A DNA stretch of 64,000 nucleotides from CALJTV01 sp036821185 (GTDB taxonomy: Bacteria; Chloroflexota; Dehalococcoidia; GIF9; UBA5629): contig DAISKD010000001.1 in NCBI GenBank assembly GCA_036821185.1, forward strand, positions 558,001-622,000, read 5' to 3'. The notes below the pieces were generated by a model. The model was given only the letters and a program-made list of their open reading frames with translations, had not been told where the DNA came from and did no database searches. This document shows positions 17,270-27,087 of this stretch, one piece after another; the stretch's first letter is position 1; the number at the start of each line of letters is the position of its first letter. A program made the translations under genes and the position numbers.

Positions 17270-19987
17270 ATGGGTGAGGCCAAACCTTTACTGCTGTTGT
17301 TCGACGGCAATGCTCTGGTGCACCGCGCTTTCCATGCACTGCCACCACTGACTGTCGCCAAGACAGGGGAGATGGTAAATGCGGTCCAGGGTTTCGTCAG
17401 CACCCTGCTTAAAGTGCTCAATGAAATCAAACCGACCCACTGGGCAATTGCCTTCGACCGCCCTACACCTACCTTTCGCCACGAGAAATTCGAGCAATAC
17501 AAAGCCCAGCGTCCAAAAACGCCCGATGAGCTTGTCACTCAGATAGAGCGAGTACACCAGCTAGCAGAAGCCTTCCACATCCCCATCTTCGAAATCGATG
17601 GCTTCGAGGCTGACGATATCCTCGGTACTTTAAGTCAACAGGCGAATGAACACGGCGTAGAGACCATCATAGTCACCGGAGACAACGACGCCCTTCAAGT
17701 AATTTCCCCAAAAACGAAAGTGCTCGCCCCCAGAAGGACCTTCAGTGACACAGTCCTTTATGACGAATCGCTGGTAAAAGAAAAGTATGGTGTATCCCCT
17801 GAGCAGCTCGCCGATTTTAAAGCACTCACCGGTGATTCGTCAGACAATATACCCGGCATCCCGGGCATCGGCGAAAAGACGGCCGCCGCGTTGCTCAGGC
17901 AGTTTGGCAGTCTGGAAGAAATCTATGCCCGTATTGATGAGGTAAGCCCCGACAGGATAAGGACACTGCTCCAGCAACATCGAGAGCAGGTGTTTCAAAA
18001 TCGAGAGCTATCCAGAATAGTCACCTTGGTGCCAGTGACGCTCGACCTTGATAGTTGCCGGGTCACCGCATACGACCGCCAGAAAGTGGTAGAGCTATTT
18101 CGCGAACTTGGTTTCGCCCAATTGCTTTCCAGATTACCACAAACAATTGGACCCATGGAGTCTGCCACCGCTCACGTTAAAACACCGGTGAAAGGGGACT
18201 ATCACATAGTAACAACACAAGACGAGCTCGAAGGACTCCTATCGCGGCTCAGTACAGTTAAAGAATTCGCCATCGACCTGGAGACCTCGAGCAAGGAGGC
18301 GATGACCGCCGACATCGTCGGTGTCTCCCTATCACTGCGACCGGCCGAAGCCTACTACATACCGGTGGGACACCGTGGCTTAAGTCAGATAAGCCAATTG
18401 CCACTGCCCCTGGTCATTGACCGCCTCAAAGCTCCCATCGAAGACCCGAAAAAGGCCAAAATCGCCCATAACGGCAAATTCGACATGATAGCGCTCGCCG
18501 AGCATGGCATCGGACTCGAAAACCTTGCCTTCGATACCATGATTGCTGCCCATTTACTTGGAGAGAAGGCACTGGGACTCAAAGCATTGGCCTTCAATCG
18601 ACTTGGCGTGGAGATGACACCCATAGATGACCTCATTGGCAAAGGGACAAAGCAAGTATCCATGGCAATGGTGCCCATAGAGCAGGTTGCCCAGTATGCA
18701 TGCGCTGATGCTGATATAGCTTTGAGGCTTAAGGAACAGCTGGAACCTGAACTCCGCAACCAGGGTTTATGGCAGCTTTTCACAGAGATAGAAATGCCAC
18801 TGGTGCCGGTGCTCGCAACTATGGAAAGAAACGGCGTTGCTTTAGACCTGGACCTGCTCCGCACAATGTCACATAACTTGGGCAGAGAGATGATGAGGAT
18901 AGAGACCGAGATCTATAACTGCTTAGGGCATAAGTTCAACATAAATTCCTCGCACCAACTCTCCCAAGTGCTCTATGAAGAACTGAGACTTCCCAAGCCA
19001 CGGAAGACAAAGAGCGGCTACTCCACCGAGGCATCAGCGCTGGAGGAACTCAAAGGCACCCACCCCTTAATCGAGCTGGTCCTGCAATACCGTCAGCTCG
19101 CCAAACTGAAGTCCACTTACACGGACGCCTTCCTCGAGCTCATTAATCCTAAGACCGGAAGGCTCCACACCAGCTTCAACCAGACAGGCACCGTTACCGG
19201 TCGCCTTTCTTCTAGTGAGCCTAACTTGCAGAATATACCAGTACGCGGTGAACTGGGCAGCAAAATAAGGCAAGCTATAATTGCCCAGCCCGGATGGCTG
19301 CTGCTGTCCGCCGACTATTCCCAGATAGACCTTCGGGTGCTGGCACATATCTCTCAGGACCCAGAACTTATAGACACTTTTTTAAGGGACGAAGACGTAC
19401 ATACCGCCACAGCATCAAGGGTGTTCAATGTACCACCGGAGAAGGTGACCCCCGAGATGCGCCGTGTTGCCAAAACGGTCAATTTTGGCGTCATCTACGG
19501 CATGAGCGACTATGGACTGGAGCAAGCTACCAACTTCACCCGTGAGGAGGCCGCCAGGTTTATTACCTCCTACTTCGAAAAATACCCCGAGGTCAGGAAA
19601 TACATCGAAGACACTAAGAGGCAGGCAAGAGAGTTCGGCTATGTGCAGACGGTGATGGGTAGGAGGAGGTATATCCCAGAGATAAACTCCCCCAACCGCC
19701 AGGTCAGGGAAGCAGCGGAGCGCATGGCCATCAACATGCCCGTACAGGGAACATCGGCAGATATCATCAAGATCGCTATGGTCAACCTCCACCGCGAGAT
19801 GGTAAAAAGGCACCTCAAAAGCAAGATGCTGCTTCAGGTCCATGATGAACTCGTGTTCGAAGTGCCGCCCAATGAGCTTGATGCTATAAGACAGCTCGTC
19901 GCCGAAATTATGCCCAATGCCCTGAAACTAAGAGTGCCCCTCAAAATAGATATTAAGGTGGGCAAAAACTGGGCAGAGATGGAATAA
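17270..19987 (+). CDS. polA: DNA polymerase I
   Basis: A 905-residue polymerase for repair and Okazaki-fragment processing. Three domains are visible: an N-terminal 5'-3' exonuclease (LLLLFDGNALVHRAFHAL, VTGDNDALQV, GIPGIGEKTA); a 3'-5' proofreading domain with its acidic residues preserved (FAIDLETSS, HNGKFDM, YACADADIAL); and the polymerase with motif A (LLSADYSQIDLRVLAHIS), motif B (RRVAKTVNFGVIYG) and motif C (LLQVHDELVFEV). The ATG giving MGEAKPLLLLFDG is chosen; longer readings run across the promoter. mutM starts one base after its stop. Confidence 0.96.
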   Translation: MGEAKPLLLLFDGNALVHRAFHALPPLTVAKTGEMVNAVQGFVSTLLKVLNEIKPTHWAIAFDRPTPTFRHEKFEQYKAQRPKTPDELVTQIERVHQLAEAFHIPIFEIDGFEADDILGTLSQQANEHGVETIIVTGDNDALQVISPKTKVLAPRRTFSDTVLYDESLVKEKYGVSPEQLADFKALTGDSSDNIPGIPGIGEKTAAALLRQFGSLEEIYARIDEVSPDRIRTLLQQHREQVFQNRELSRIVTLVPVTLDLDSCRVTAYDRQKVVELFRELGFAQLLSRLPQTIGPMESATAHVKTPVKGDYHIVTTQDELEGLLSRLSTVKEFAIDLETSSKEAMTADIVGVSLSLRPAEAYYIPVGHRGLSQISQLPLPLVIDRLKAPIEDPKKAKIAHNGKFDMIALAEHGIGLENLAFDTMIAAHLLGEKALGLKALAFNRLGVEMTPIDDLIGKGTKQVSMAMVPIEQVAQYACADADIALRLKEQLEPELRNQGLWQLFTEIEMPLVPVLATMERNGVALDLDLLRTMSHNLGREMMRIETEIYNCLGHKFNINSSHQLSQVLYEELRLPKPRKTKSGYSTEASALEELKGTHPLIELVLQYRQLAKLKSTYTDAFLELINPKTGRLHTSFNQTGTVTGRLSSSEPNLQNIPVRGELGSKIRQAIIAQPGWLLLSADYSQIDLRVLAHISQDPELIDTFLRDEDVHTATASRVFNVPPEKVTPEMRRVAKTVNFGVIYGMSDYGLEQATNFTREEAARFITSYFEKYPEVRKYIEDTKRQAREFGYVQTVMGRRRYIPEINSPNRQVREAAERMAINMPVQGTSADIIKIAMVNLHREMVKRHLKSKMLLQVHDELVFEVPPNELDAIRQLVAEIMPNALKLRVPLKIDIKVGKNWAEME

Positions 19988-19988
19988 A

Positions 19989-20798
19989 GTGCCAGAACTG
20001 CCCGAGGTCGAGACTATAAAAAGAGAACTTGAGCCACACGTAGTGGGAAGGGAACTCACTGCGGTCAACATATGCGACACCAAAATAGTAGCCCACCTTT
20101 CACCAAAAATACTTAAGGACAGAATTACAGGAAAAAGAATAGAAAGTCTGAAACGCCGCGGTAAATACCTTCTTTTCCGGCTCTCGAGTGGCGATTATCT
20201 GATAATACACCTCAGAATGTCGGGGGCTATACTGCTAAACCCGCAACAGCCCCTACCCCACACCAGGCTCATACTCCGCCTCGATGACGGCACAGAGCTC
20301 GTCTTTACCGACCGCAGACGCCTGGGTATAGTGTCACTAACAGACAGCGAAAAGCCAGTAGAAGACAAGCTTGGACCTGAGCCACTGAAGCCTCACTTCA
20401 CCGCAGAAGAATTCGCCAACCGATTACAACGGCGAAAAGCGCCGATAAAAGCAGTCCTCCTAGACCAAAAAGTCATCGCCGGTATCGGTAATATGTATGC
20501 CGATGAGGCCCTTTTCAAAGCTGGAATCCACCCGCTACGCCCCGCAAATAGTTTATCCCTGCAGGAAACAGAGAGACTCCACACCGCTATAATAAGCACC
20601 TTGCGTTCAGCAATAAAAAATAAAGGGGCAAGCGTAGAAACCTATCTACGCCCCAACGGTGAGACGGGTACAGCCCATTTCCACTTTAAAGTAGCGCATC
20701 GCGGTGGTAGACCATGCCCCACCTGCGGTACTCCCATCCAGCGCCTCCCCATCAGAAACCGTGGCAGCTACTTCTGTCCCTGCTGCCAAAAATATTGA
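19989..20798 (+). CDS. mutM: Formamidopyrimidine-DNA glycosylase (Fpg/MutM)
   Basis: A 269-residue base-excision repair enzyme that removes 8-oxoguanine and related lesions. The GTG start yields PELPEVETIKREL directly after the initiator, so the catalytic N-terminal proline and the following glutamate are in place. The C-terminal zinc finger (CPTCGTPIQRLPIRNRGSYFCPCC) is complete, and the DNA-binding helix-two-turn-helix region includes GIGNMYADEALF. It is translationally adjacent to polA, joining excision and gap filling in one operon. Confidence 0.96.
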   Translation: MPELPEVETIKRELEPHVVGRELTAVNICDTKIVAHLSPKILKDRITGKRIESLKRRGKYLLFRLSSGDYLIIHLRMSGAILLNPQQPLPHTRLILRLDDGTELVFTDRRRLGIVSLTDSEKPVEDKLGPEPLKPHFTAEEFANRLQRRKAPIKAVLLDQKVIAGIGNMYADEALFKAGIHPLRPANSLSLQETERLHTAIISTLRSAIKNKGASVETYLRPNGETGTAHFHFKVAHRGGRPCPTCGTPIQRLPIRNRGSYFCPCCQKY

Positions 20799-20988
20799 CA
20801 GCAGTGCTACAATGGTTTCAAATGTTAACAGCGTGCCAATCCTTGCTACGCTATTGTCCTGCTTTCCACCTATACCGCAAGTCGACTTCCTAACTTTTGC
20901 ACGCACTTAAGCGGTCCGAATCGCCCGCAAACATTGGCAACTGGCTATGGGAAGACGGAGGAAAATGTGACACTATGCAGAAGACCGA

Positions 20989-23216
20989 GTGATCCATTTT
21001 GCAAAGGATGGTAGTCTACTGAAAAAATTTCTATTTATCGTTTTTGCGCTGGTGCTTGTGGCACCTTTGGTCGCCATGCCGACGAACATCGCTGCGGAGA
21101 CATCAACTGCGCCACCGGTTGTCCGAACATACCCAGCAGCGCTGACCGCTGACGAGAAAACCATTATTGATGAAATCCTTAGAGAGTTTGATGAAGCCCG
21201 TAAGATGACCACAAATAAGGACGTTCAGAGCCAGCTTGGGATAATCAAGGAGTGGATGAAAAAAGTTACTGCCCTTATAGAGCAAGGGACGATAAGGGCG
21301 CGCTCGAGATAAAATACCTGATTGCCAAACGGCTGGAGGAACTGATAAACCAACTGCCCACGGTAACACCCGGGACCTTAACCACCGCTACAGCAGCCCC
21401 GTCGGCTAACCCGCTGTATGAAGAGCTGGTGAGGATCCGAGCTAAGATAGATAAGCTCATAGCTATTGAAGAGAGAGGTGCCAACTGCGGTAACCCCAGG
21501 ACCGCCGGAATCACCCGCCCTCCAGAGATGGAAAAGTTGATCGTTTACTCAGCCAAGTTCCTTTGTGGCCCCGCCTTCGGCAACGAAGGAGTCCAACCGG
21601 GCTCTTACTCCACCGCGATAAACATACACAACCCGCACAATTACACCGTCTATCTGTACAAGAAGGCGGTCATCGCCCAGCGCGAAGATGAGCCCAGGGG
21701 TAAAATCTCACACTTCCGAAAGGTCAGCCTGGCGCCAGACGAAGCCATAGAGGTGGACTGCATCGATATCTCCAGCTTCTTCGGTCCGCAGGAGGTCAGC
21801 TATTATCAAGCGCCATCACAGCAAGCCCCGCTGTCGGGGCAGCATCCGTCACAGCGACTGTAGCGACATCGGTCACACCCATAAACAGGGTGGTGAGGTT
21901 CATCAAAGGCTTCGTGGTTATCTATGCCACCGCTCCGCTTGACGTCGTCGGCGTCTACACTGCCAGCACACCAACGGCTTCAGCCTTGATGTAGAACATA
22001 TACCGCAAAGTGCCGTCGGTGTGCTTCCTATTCCCGTACCCGAAGAACCCACCGAACAGGCCTGTCCTATCGGCTGTACCTGCCTGGCCAAGGACGAGGC
22101 TGCCAAGAAGTTCGGTCCCGACGCCATCCTATGTCTGAAAGAGCTCTGTGGATATGCTGATGCCGCCAAACAAGTCCCTCTTTACTGCTGGAAACCCGCT
22201 GAAGTGGCTAAGTGCCCTGAGGGCTGCTACTGTATGACCGTGGAAGCAGCTAAAGAGCGTGGCTATACCGAAAGATGCCAGGCAGACCCCTGTGGGCGTG
22301 ACCAGTACCAGAACCCGTTGTACTGTTTTAAGGCACCTGTGGCAGAGACCTGCCTCACCGGCTGTGCGTGCTTGACCAAAGACGATGTCTATAAGAGATA
22401 TGGCGATAAAATCGTGCTCTGTCAGGAAAAACCCTGTGGTTACGAGGGCAACATAGAGAAGTACTGCTGGAAAGTCCCCATCACCGCGTCCTGTCCTGTG
22501 GGATGTGCGTGTCTGACAGAAGCCGAAGCAAAGAAGTTAGGTTACACCAGTCTCTGCCAGGGACAAAAGACTATCTGTGGCTATGACGCACAGCAGAACC
22601 CCCTATACTGCTTCATCAAACCGCAAGAAATAGTCCAGCCCAAAGTAGGGAAAATCGTGATCGACCTTGTCAGCGACCGCAATCCAGTAGGCACCAGACA
22701 CAACCTCACCATCATGGTCTACGACACTAACGGGCAGCCTATGGCAAACGTGTGGGTGAAGGTCAGGCACACCGGTGCTAATCCATTTGCGCCCATTGAA
22801 CTAGTCACCGATGCCTCCGGTAAAACTGGCTACTATTACGATGGTAGGAACATAGGCACAGACACCATAGTGGCCACCGCCGACAGCGTGTCAGCGCGGG
22901 CAACGAAGGAATGGTATCAGGAGATTAAGCCCGCCAAGATCGAGCTCTCGCCTAGCGTGGGTCACAATTTGTCCGGGCAGAGACACACAGTGACCGCCAC
23001 TGTGTGGGGAACAGACGGCGAGCCCATGGCAGGCATTACTGTTAACTTCGCCGTTTCGGGCACAACACAAACAGGCTGACCGGCAGTGCCGTCACCGACA
23101 GCACAGGTAAAGCAACTTTCAGTTATGCCAGTAAGCTGGAAGGTAAAGATACCATCACCGCCACTGCAGCCGGCTTGCAAGCCACCGCCACAAAGTTCTG
23201 GGAGATCCTCAAGTAA
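20989..23216 (+). pseudogene. Secreted cysteine-repeat/bacterial Ig-like protein, four frameshifts
   Basis: One ancestral gene of about 740 codons can be followed across four frames. A GTG start and signal peptide (KKFLFIVFALVLVAPLVAMP) lead into a helical region; the frame then changes near 21286 (a GGG run), near 21803, near 21965 and near 23065, each consistent with loss of one base. The segments read continuously: ...ALIEQG / DDKGALEIKYLIAKRL..., ...VVGVYT / HTNGFSLDVEHI..., ...AVSGT / NRLTGSAVTDSTGKA.... The product held four six-cysteine repeats and two Big-type Ig-like domains. Neighbouring genes are intact, so decay is likelier than bad sequence, though assembly error is not excluded. 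Confidence 0.8.
22063..22623 (+). repeat. Four tandem six-cysteine protein repeats (about 47 codons each)
   Basis: Within the frameshifted gene, four units share the pattern C-x2-GC-x-C-(L/M)-T/A-x2-(E/D)A-K-x-x-GY-x-x-x-C-x(4-6)-CG-x(6-8)-YC-(W/F)-K. The units start CPIGCTCL, CPEGCYCM, CLTGCACL and CPVGCACL. The regular cysteine spacing suggests disulfide-stabilised extracytoplasmic modules. The domain is not one that I can name. Confidence 0.85.
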
Positions 23217-23226
23217 CAGTCACCAA

Positions 23227-23262
23227 AAGGACAGGGGGCTTGAAAGCCCCCTGTCCTTCTTT
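23227..23262. terminator. Rho-independent terminator between the broken gene and gltX
   Basis: AAGGACAGGGGGCT pairs over 14 bp with AGCCCCCTGTCCTT around a TGAA loop and is followed by CTTTT on the plus strand. On the minus strand the same hairpin is followed by a short U run, so it can terminate both convergent transcripts. Confidence 0.85.
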
Positions 23263-24717
23263 TCACTGTAAGCTCGCTGGTGAAAGTTTCTCCAAAGCCA
23301 CTCTAAGGCGTTTCAGACAACGCTCCCTCCCCAGCACCTCCATAGTCTGGAAAAGGGGCGGCGCTGCCGTCCTCCCGGTCACAGCCACCCGAAGCAGCCC
23401 AAAATAAACCCCGGTCTTCAGCCTCAGCTCCTCAGCCAGAGGGCGAAGCAAGTCCTCTAGTGACGGCGCGTCCCAAGAACTTAGCACCTCCAAACGCGAC
23501 ACCGTGACCCGAAGGAAACCAGCAGCATCGGTCGGGGTAAGCCTTTCTGTAAGCAGCTTTGGCTCATATTCCAGTTCTTCAACAAAAAAGAACTCGGTGA
23601 GCTGTGTTACTTCCCCTAGCGTCCTTGCCCTGTCCTGTACCAGGGGCATGATGCGTGAGACATAGTCCTTGTCCAGCGGGCGGGGTACCTTCAAAGACAA
23701 TCCCCTCTCTAAGAAAGGCAGTGCCCGCTGGATGAATTCCTCCAAGCTCAGACTCCGTATATAGACACCGTTCATCCAGTCGAGCTTCTCTTTATTGAAC
23801 ACCGCGGGGTTTTTACTTATCCGTTCCAGAGAAAAGTGCCTGACTACCGTGTCCCTGTCCATCAGCTCGGTCTTGTCATCCAGTGACCAGCCTAGCAAAG
23901 CCAGAAAGTTGAACATCGCCTCTGATAGATAGCCAGCTTCCATATATTCGGTGATGGCAGTGGCGCCGTGGCGCTTGCTCAGCTTCGACCTGTCAGGGCC
24001 CAGAATCATGGGTAGGTGCGCAAACCTGGGCGGTTCCCATCCCAGTGCCTGGTAAAGCAGCACATGCCTTGGCGTGCTCGGCAGCCACTCGTCAGCCCTG
24101 AGAACATGGGAGACTTCCATAAAATGGTCGTCCACTATATTGGCAAGGTGGTAAGTGGGATAACCGTCGGACTTTAGCAACACAAAATCGTCCAGAGTGT
24201 TATTTTGGAACACTATCTCACCGCGCAGCAAGTCTTGAAATATAGTCTGCCCCTCAATAGGCGTCCTAAAACGGACTACCGGCACAATGCCGCGCGACTC
24301 AAGTTCTGCCCTTTGCGACCGCGTCAGGTTGCGGCAATGGCGGTCATACCCCGGTGGCTGCTTGTTCTTCATCTGCTCTTCCCTCACCCGCTGCAATCGC
24401 TCAGGTGAACAGTAACAATAATAGGCAGCATCAAGCTTCACCAGTTCTTCGGCCACCTCACGGTACAGCGCCAGCCTCTGTGACTGGAAATAGGGCCCCT
24501 CGTCCCAGTCCAACCCCAGCCATCGCAGGCTATCGATTATGGCTTCGGTCGCTCCGTTAACCAGTCGTTCCCTATCAGTATCTTCGATGCGCAAAATGAA
24601 GACGCCGTTGTTATGCCGGGCAAACAGCCAGTTGAACAGCGCTGTCCTGATGTTACCCACATGGGGATAGCCAGTAGGGCTCGGGGCAAAACGGACCCTT
24701 ACTTTTGCGTCAGACAT
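23263..24717 (-). CDS. gltX: Glutamyl-tRNA synthetase
   Basis: A 484-residue class I aminoacyl-tRNA synthetase. The HIGH-like motif is PSPTGYPHVGNIRTALFNW and the KMSKS-like motif is SKLSKRHGA; the catalytic domain is followed by an alpha-helical anticodon-binding domain (LTPTDAAGFLRVT...). No glutaminyl-tRNA synthetase is seen nearby, so whether it is discriminating cannot be decided. The start overlaps the end of the RDD-family gene by 8 bases; the stop lies just beyond the bidirectional terminator. Confidence 0.95.
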   Translation of the reverse strand: MSDAKVRVRFAPSPTGYPHVGNIRTALFNWLFARHNNGVFILRIEDTDRERLVNGATEAIIDSLRWLGLDWDEGPYFQSQRLALYREVAEELVKLDAAYYCYCSPERLQRVREEQMKNKQPPGYDRHCRNLTRSQRAELESRGIVPVVRFRTPIEGQTIFQDLLRGEIVFQNNTLDDFVLLKSDGYPTYHLANIVDDHFMEVSHVLRADEWLPSTPRHVLLYQALGWEPPRFAHLPMILGPDRSKLSKRHGATAITEYMEAGYLSEAMFNFLALLGWSLDDKTELMDRDTVVRHFSLERISKNPAVFNKEKLDWMNGVYIRSLSLEEFIQRALPFLERGLSLKVPRPLDKDYVSRIMPLVQDRARTLGEVTQLTEFFFVEELEYEPKLLTERLTPTDAAGFLRVTVSRLEVLSSWDAPSLEDLLRPLAEELRLKTGVYFGLLRVAVTGRTAAPPLFQTMEVLGRERCLKRLRVALEKLSPASLQ

Positions 24718-25222
24718 ATCCAGCTTGGCTCCGAAAATATGTCCTGCCCAGCGAGGGCTGTCTCACCGGAAGTTTGACTACATACGTATTTGCCATCTTA
24801 TCATGCAAAGCTTGCTTCTTGACATCAAACGCCACCAGAATAAAACCTGCCAGAAGCGTCAGTCCCGTTACCACATAGCCCCAGCCACGCCGCACAGCAG
24901 TCTGCCAGCTCAGGGGTAAACCGCCCTCCTCTATGACCTTTATTCCCACCGCCATCTTACCGGGCGTTTGCCCACACCACCACCAGAAAAAAACACAATA
25001 AACAAATGAGATTACAAACCCACTCGGCAACCAGACCGCCGGTGCTCTGAAGAAATAGTACAGTATACCCACAATGAGTCCCAAGAGCATGAAATCTACC
25101 AGCCCGGCGCCCAATCTAATCCAGAAGCCAGCATACTCAAGAGAGACTTCTTTCAGATCACGTGCCAAGTCACACCCCGAAGATTCGAGTGTTGGAAGAA
25201 TAGCCAGCAGCCCATCCCGCAC
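24710..25222 (-). CDS. RDD-family membrane protein
   Basis: A 170-residue membrane protein with the RDD pattern: Arg in the first helix region (AGFWIRLGAGLVDFMLLGLIVG), a second helix (GFVISFVYCVFFWWWCGQTPGKMAVGIKVI) carrying the typical GQTPGK-M-x-I-KV sequence, and a third segment ending in FDVKKQALHDKMANTYVV with the conserved H-D-K/R. RDD proteins are mostly uncharacterised; some act in ion transport. The start is GTG; the first 25 residues look poorly conserved and a later start is possible. Overlap with gltX implies co-transcription. Confidence 0.8.
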   Translation of the reverse strand: MRDGLLAILPTLESSGCDLARDLKEVSLEYAGFWIRLGAGLVDFMLLGLIVGILYYFFRAPAVWLPSGFVISFVYCVFFWWWCGQTPGKMAVGIKVIEEGGLPLSWQTAVRRGWGYVVTGLTLLAGFILVAFDVKKQALHDKMANTYVVKLPVRQPSLGRTYFRSQAGYV

Positions 25223-25301
25223 ATAACAGGCAATTGCCTAATACACTAATAAACACACAGCAGAGGACGCACCAAAAAGATGGAGATAACGTCGGTGCAA
25301 C

Positions 25302-25577
25302 CTATTTCTTGGTCAAGATACGATACATACCTTCCAGCTCGCTCAGGCGTTTCCGCAGCCTCTCGGTCAGTTGCTCCGCCTGCTTCAGGGCGTTCCTGGT
25401 GTCCTCCATGTCTGCCTGGATCTTAAACAGCAGCTCGTTCCTGCGGATGCCTAAATCAGCTTCGAAGGACTCGAGGTCGCTAAATTCGCTCTTGCCCAAG
25501 AGCTGCGAGTATAGCTCGCTTTCACGCTGCATCTGACCTTTCTTGATGTGCTCAAAAGACCTATTTGCGTCTTTCAT
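25302..25577 (-). CDS. Small coiled-coil protein, unknown
   Basis: A 91-residue, highly charged, almost entirely helical protein with heptad patterns through most of its length (for example NALKQAEQLTERLRKRLSELEGMY). It has no cysteines, signal peptide or membrane segment. It sits between the rluD/lspA genes and the RDD gene on the same strand. I do not recognise a family. Confidence 0.65.
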   Translation of the reverse strand: MKDANRSFEHIKKGQMQRESELYSQLLGKSEFSDLESFEADLGIRRNELLFKIQADMEDTRNALKQAEQLTERLRKRLSELEGMYRILTKK

Positions 25578-25622
25578 AACTTGCCGAAGCCTCTTTCAGA
25601 TACAATTTAACACATTATATTA

Positions 25623-26570
25623 TTATTGGCAACCGCTACCTCGCGATTTTACCGCCACACACTGTCTCCTCAGTTCTTTGATGGCGCACTGTAAATCAAT
25701 GGGTAGTTCGCTGACAAACTCTCTATACTTACCATCTCCCGGCAGACGAAAACCAAGCCGATGGGCATGAACAAACTGCCGTTTCAGTAGCGGAGACCTA
25801 ACACCGTACACAGCATCGCCCAGCACCGGATAACCTATAGCCGCCAGATGAACGCGTATCTGGTGGGTCCGTCCCGTATGCGGGGTAACTTCGAGGAGAG
25901 AATACTCGCCGAGATATTCCCTGACCTTATAACTCGTGGTGGCTGGTCTGCAGCCATTGACCACAGCCATGCGCTTCCGGTCAGCAGGATTGCGGCCTAG
26001 AGGCGCTTCTATTACACCCTGCGGGGGTGATAGCCTGCCTTTTACCAGCACCAGGTATACCTTGAGGACAGACCGTTCCTTGAACTGGTCTATAAGGTAC
26101 TGCTGGGCCGCGGGGTTCTTGGCAATGACCATCACCCCGGAGGTATCTTTGTCCAGACGATGCACTATGCCCGGCCTGATGTTACCAAAAACTTTGAGGT
26201 TGGGGCACCTCGCCAGTATCACGTTGACCAGCGTATTGGAAGTATGCCCGGGTGCAGGGTGGACCACCAGGCCTGCTGGCTTGTCCACTACTACCAGGTT
26301 ATCGTCCTCGTAAAGCACATTTATCGGAATTTGCTCGGGGGTGAGCATCGACTCTTCCGGCGGTGGCAGATAAATACAGACCTCATCTCCAGGTTCCAGC
26401 CTTTGCGCTGCTCTGGCACTTTTCTGATTGACCACCACATTCCCCTGCCTGATCAATTTCTGCAAACGGGAACGCGAAAGCTCTGGAAGCACATCTGTCA
26501 GATACCTGTCCAGACGGCTCGCCTTATCTCTGACAGTCACTTTCACCTGGCGCCCTTCATGCACCACCAT
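25623..26570 (-). CDS. rluD: RluD-type ribosomal large-subunit pseudouridine synthase
   Basis: A 315-residue RluA-family pseudouridine synthase. The N-terminal S4 RNA-binding domain (SRLDRYLTDVLPELSRSRLQKLI) is followed by the catalytic domain with VVVDKPAGLVVHPAPGH and the catalytic-aspartate motif HRLDKDTSGVMVIAK. The S4 domain plus this layout points to the RluD/YlyB-like group modifying 23S rRNA. It overlaps lspA by 14 bases, as in the widespread lspA-rluD pair. Confidence 0.93.
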   Translation of the reverse strand: MVVHEGRQVKVTVRDKASRLDRYLTDVLPELSRSRLQKLIRQGNVVVNQKSARAAQRLEPGDEVCIYLPPPEESMLTPEQIPINVLYEDDNLVVVDKPAGLVVHPAPGHTSNTLVNVILARCPNLKVFGNIRPGIVHRLDKDTSGVMVIAKNPAAQQYLIDQFKERSVLKVYLVLVKGRLSPPQGVIEAPLGRNPADRKRMAVVNGCRPATTSYKVREYLGEYSLLEVTPHTGRTHQIRVHLAAIGYPVLGDAVYGVRSPLLKRQFVHAHRLGFRLPGDGKYREFVSELPIDLQCAIKELRRQCVAVKSRGSGCQ

Positions 26571-27087
26571 CGCCTTTCCTAAGCTCCCAAAACAAGAAAA
26601 TCAGCAAGGCTATGACCCCGATAGTTATGGCCGAATCTGCCACATTGAAAGCAGGCCAGTGAAAGTCCTCCCACAATTTCACATCGATGAAGTCGGTAAC
26701 GCAGCCAAAACGGATCCTGTCTATTAGGTTGCCCACAGCACCACCGAACACCAGTGCCAGCGCTACACTAATCAGCTTACCAGACTTGCGGAAATATCGG
26801 GAAAGCAACAAGACCGCTGCCAGGCCTGCTATTGCCGCTAGGGTTATCAAAACAGACTGTCGTGCCAATATACCGAACGCCGAACCGGGATTACACACAT
26901 GACAAAGGCTCACAGGGCCAAAAACCGGGACAAAATCGTGAGGAAGTATATGGGACCTCACCCAATGCTTGGTAGCCTGGTCCAAAGACACCACGCCAAC
27001 CACGAGGATAGCAAACAGTACCCGCTGTCCCCAGCTACCTGGCGAGCCTACCTCTGATGTTCTTTGTCTGACGTGCTTTGCATTCAA
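26557..27087 (-). CDS. lspA: Lipoprotein signal peptidase (signal peptidase II)
   Basis: A 176-residue membrane aspartic protease that cleaves prolipoprotein signal peptides. There are four hydrophobic segments and the two catalytic aspartates lie in GGAVGNLIDRIRFGCVTDFIDV and FNVADSAITIG. No start codon other than the ATG at 27087 lies before the first helix, so its beginning overlaps the dksA-like gene by 53 bases; translation is probably coupled. A lipoprotein substrate (the glycosidase near 61 kb) is present in the window. Confidence 0.93.
   Translation of the reverse strand: MNAKHVRQRTSEVGSPGSWGQRVLFAILVVGVVSLDQATKHWVRSHILPHDFVPVFGPVSLCHVCNPGSAFGILARQSVLITLAAIAGLAAVLLLSRYFRKSGKLISVALALVFGGAVGNLIDRIRFGCVTDFIDVKLWEDFHWPAFNVADSAITIGVIALLIFLFWELRKGDGGA

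Noticed and set aside
21256..21290. Programmed -1 frameshift at the A6 run in the broken gene
   Set aside because: The A run is not in the phase of a slippery heptamer, the frame change fits a lost G further on, and three more shifts follow.
21252..21863. A separate gene starting at 21252
   Set aside because: Its first residues are out of frame with the coding sense; it continues the preceding frame after a one-base loss and is part of the broken gene.
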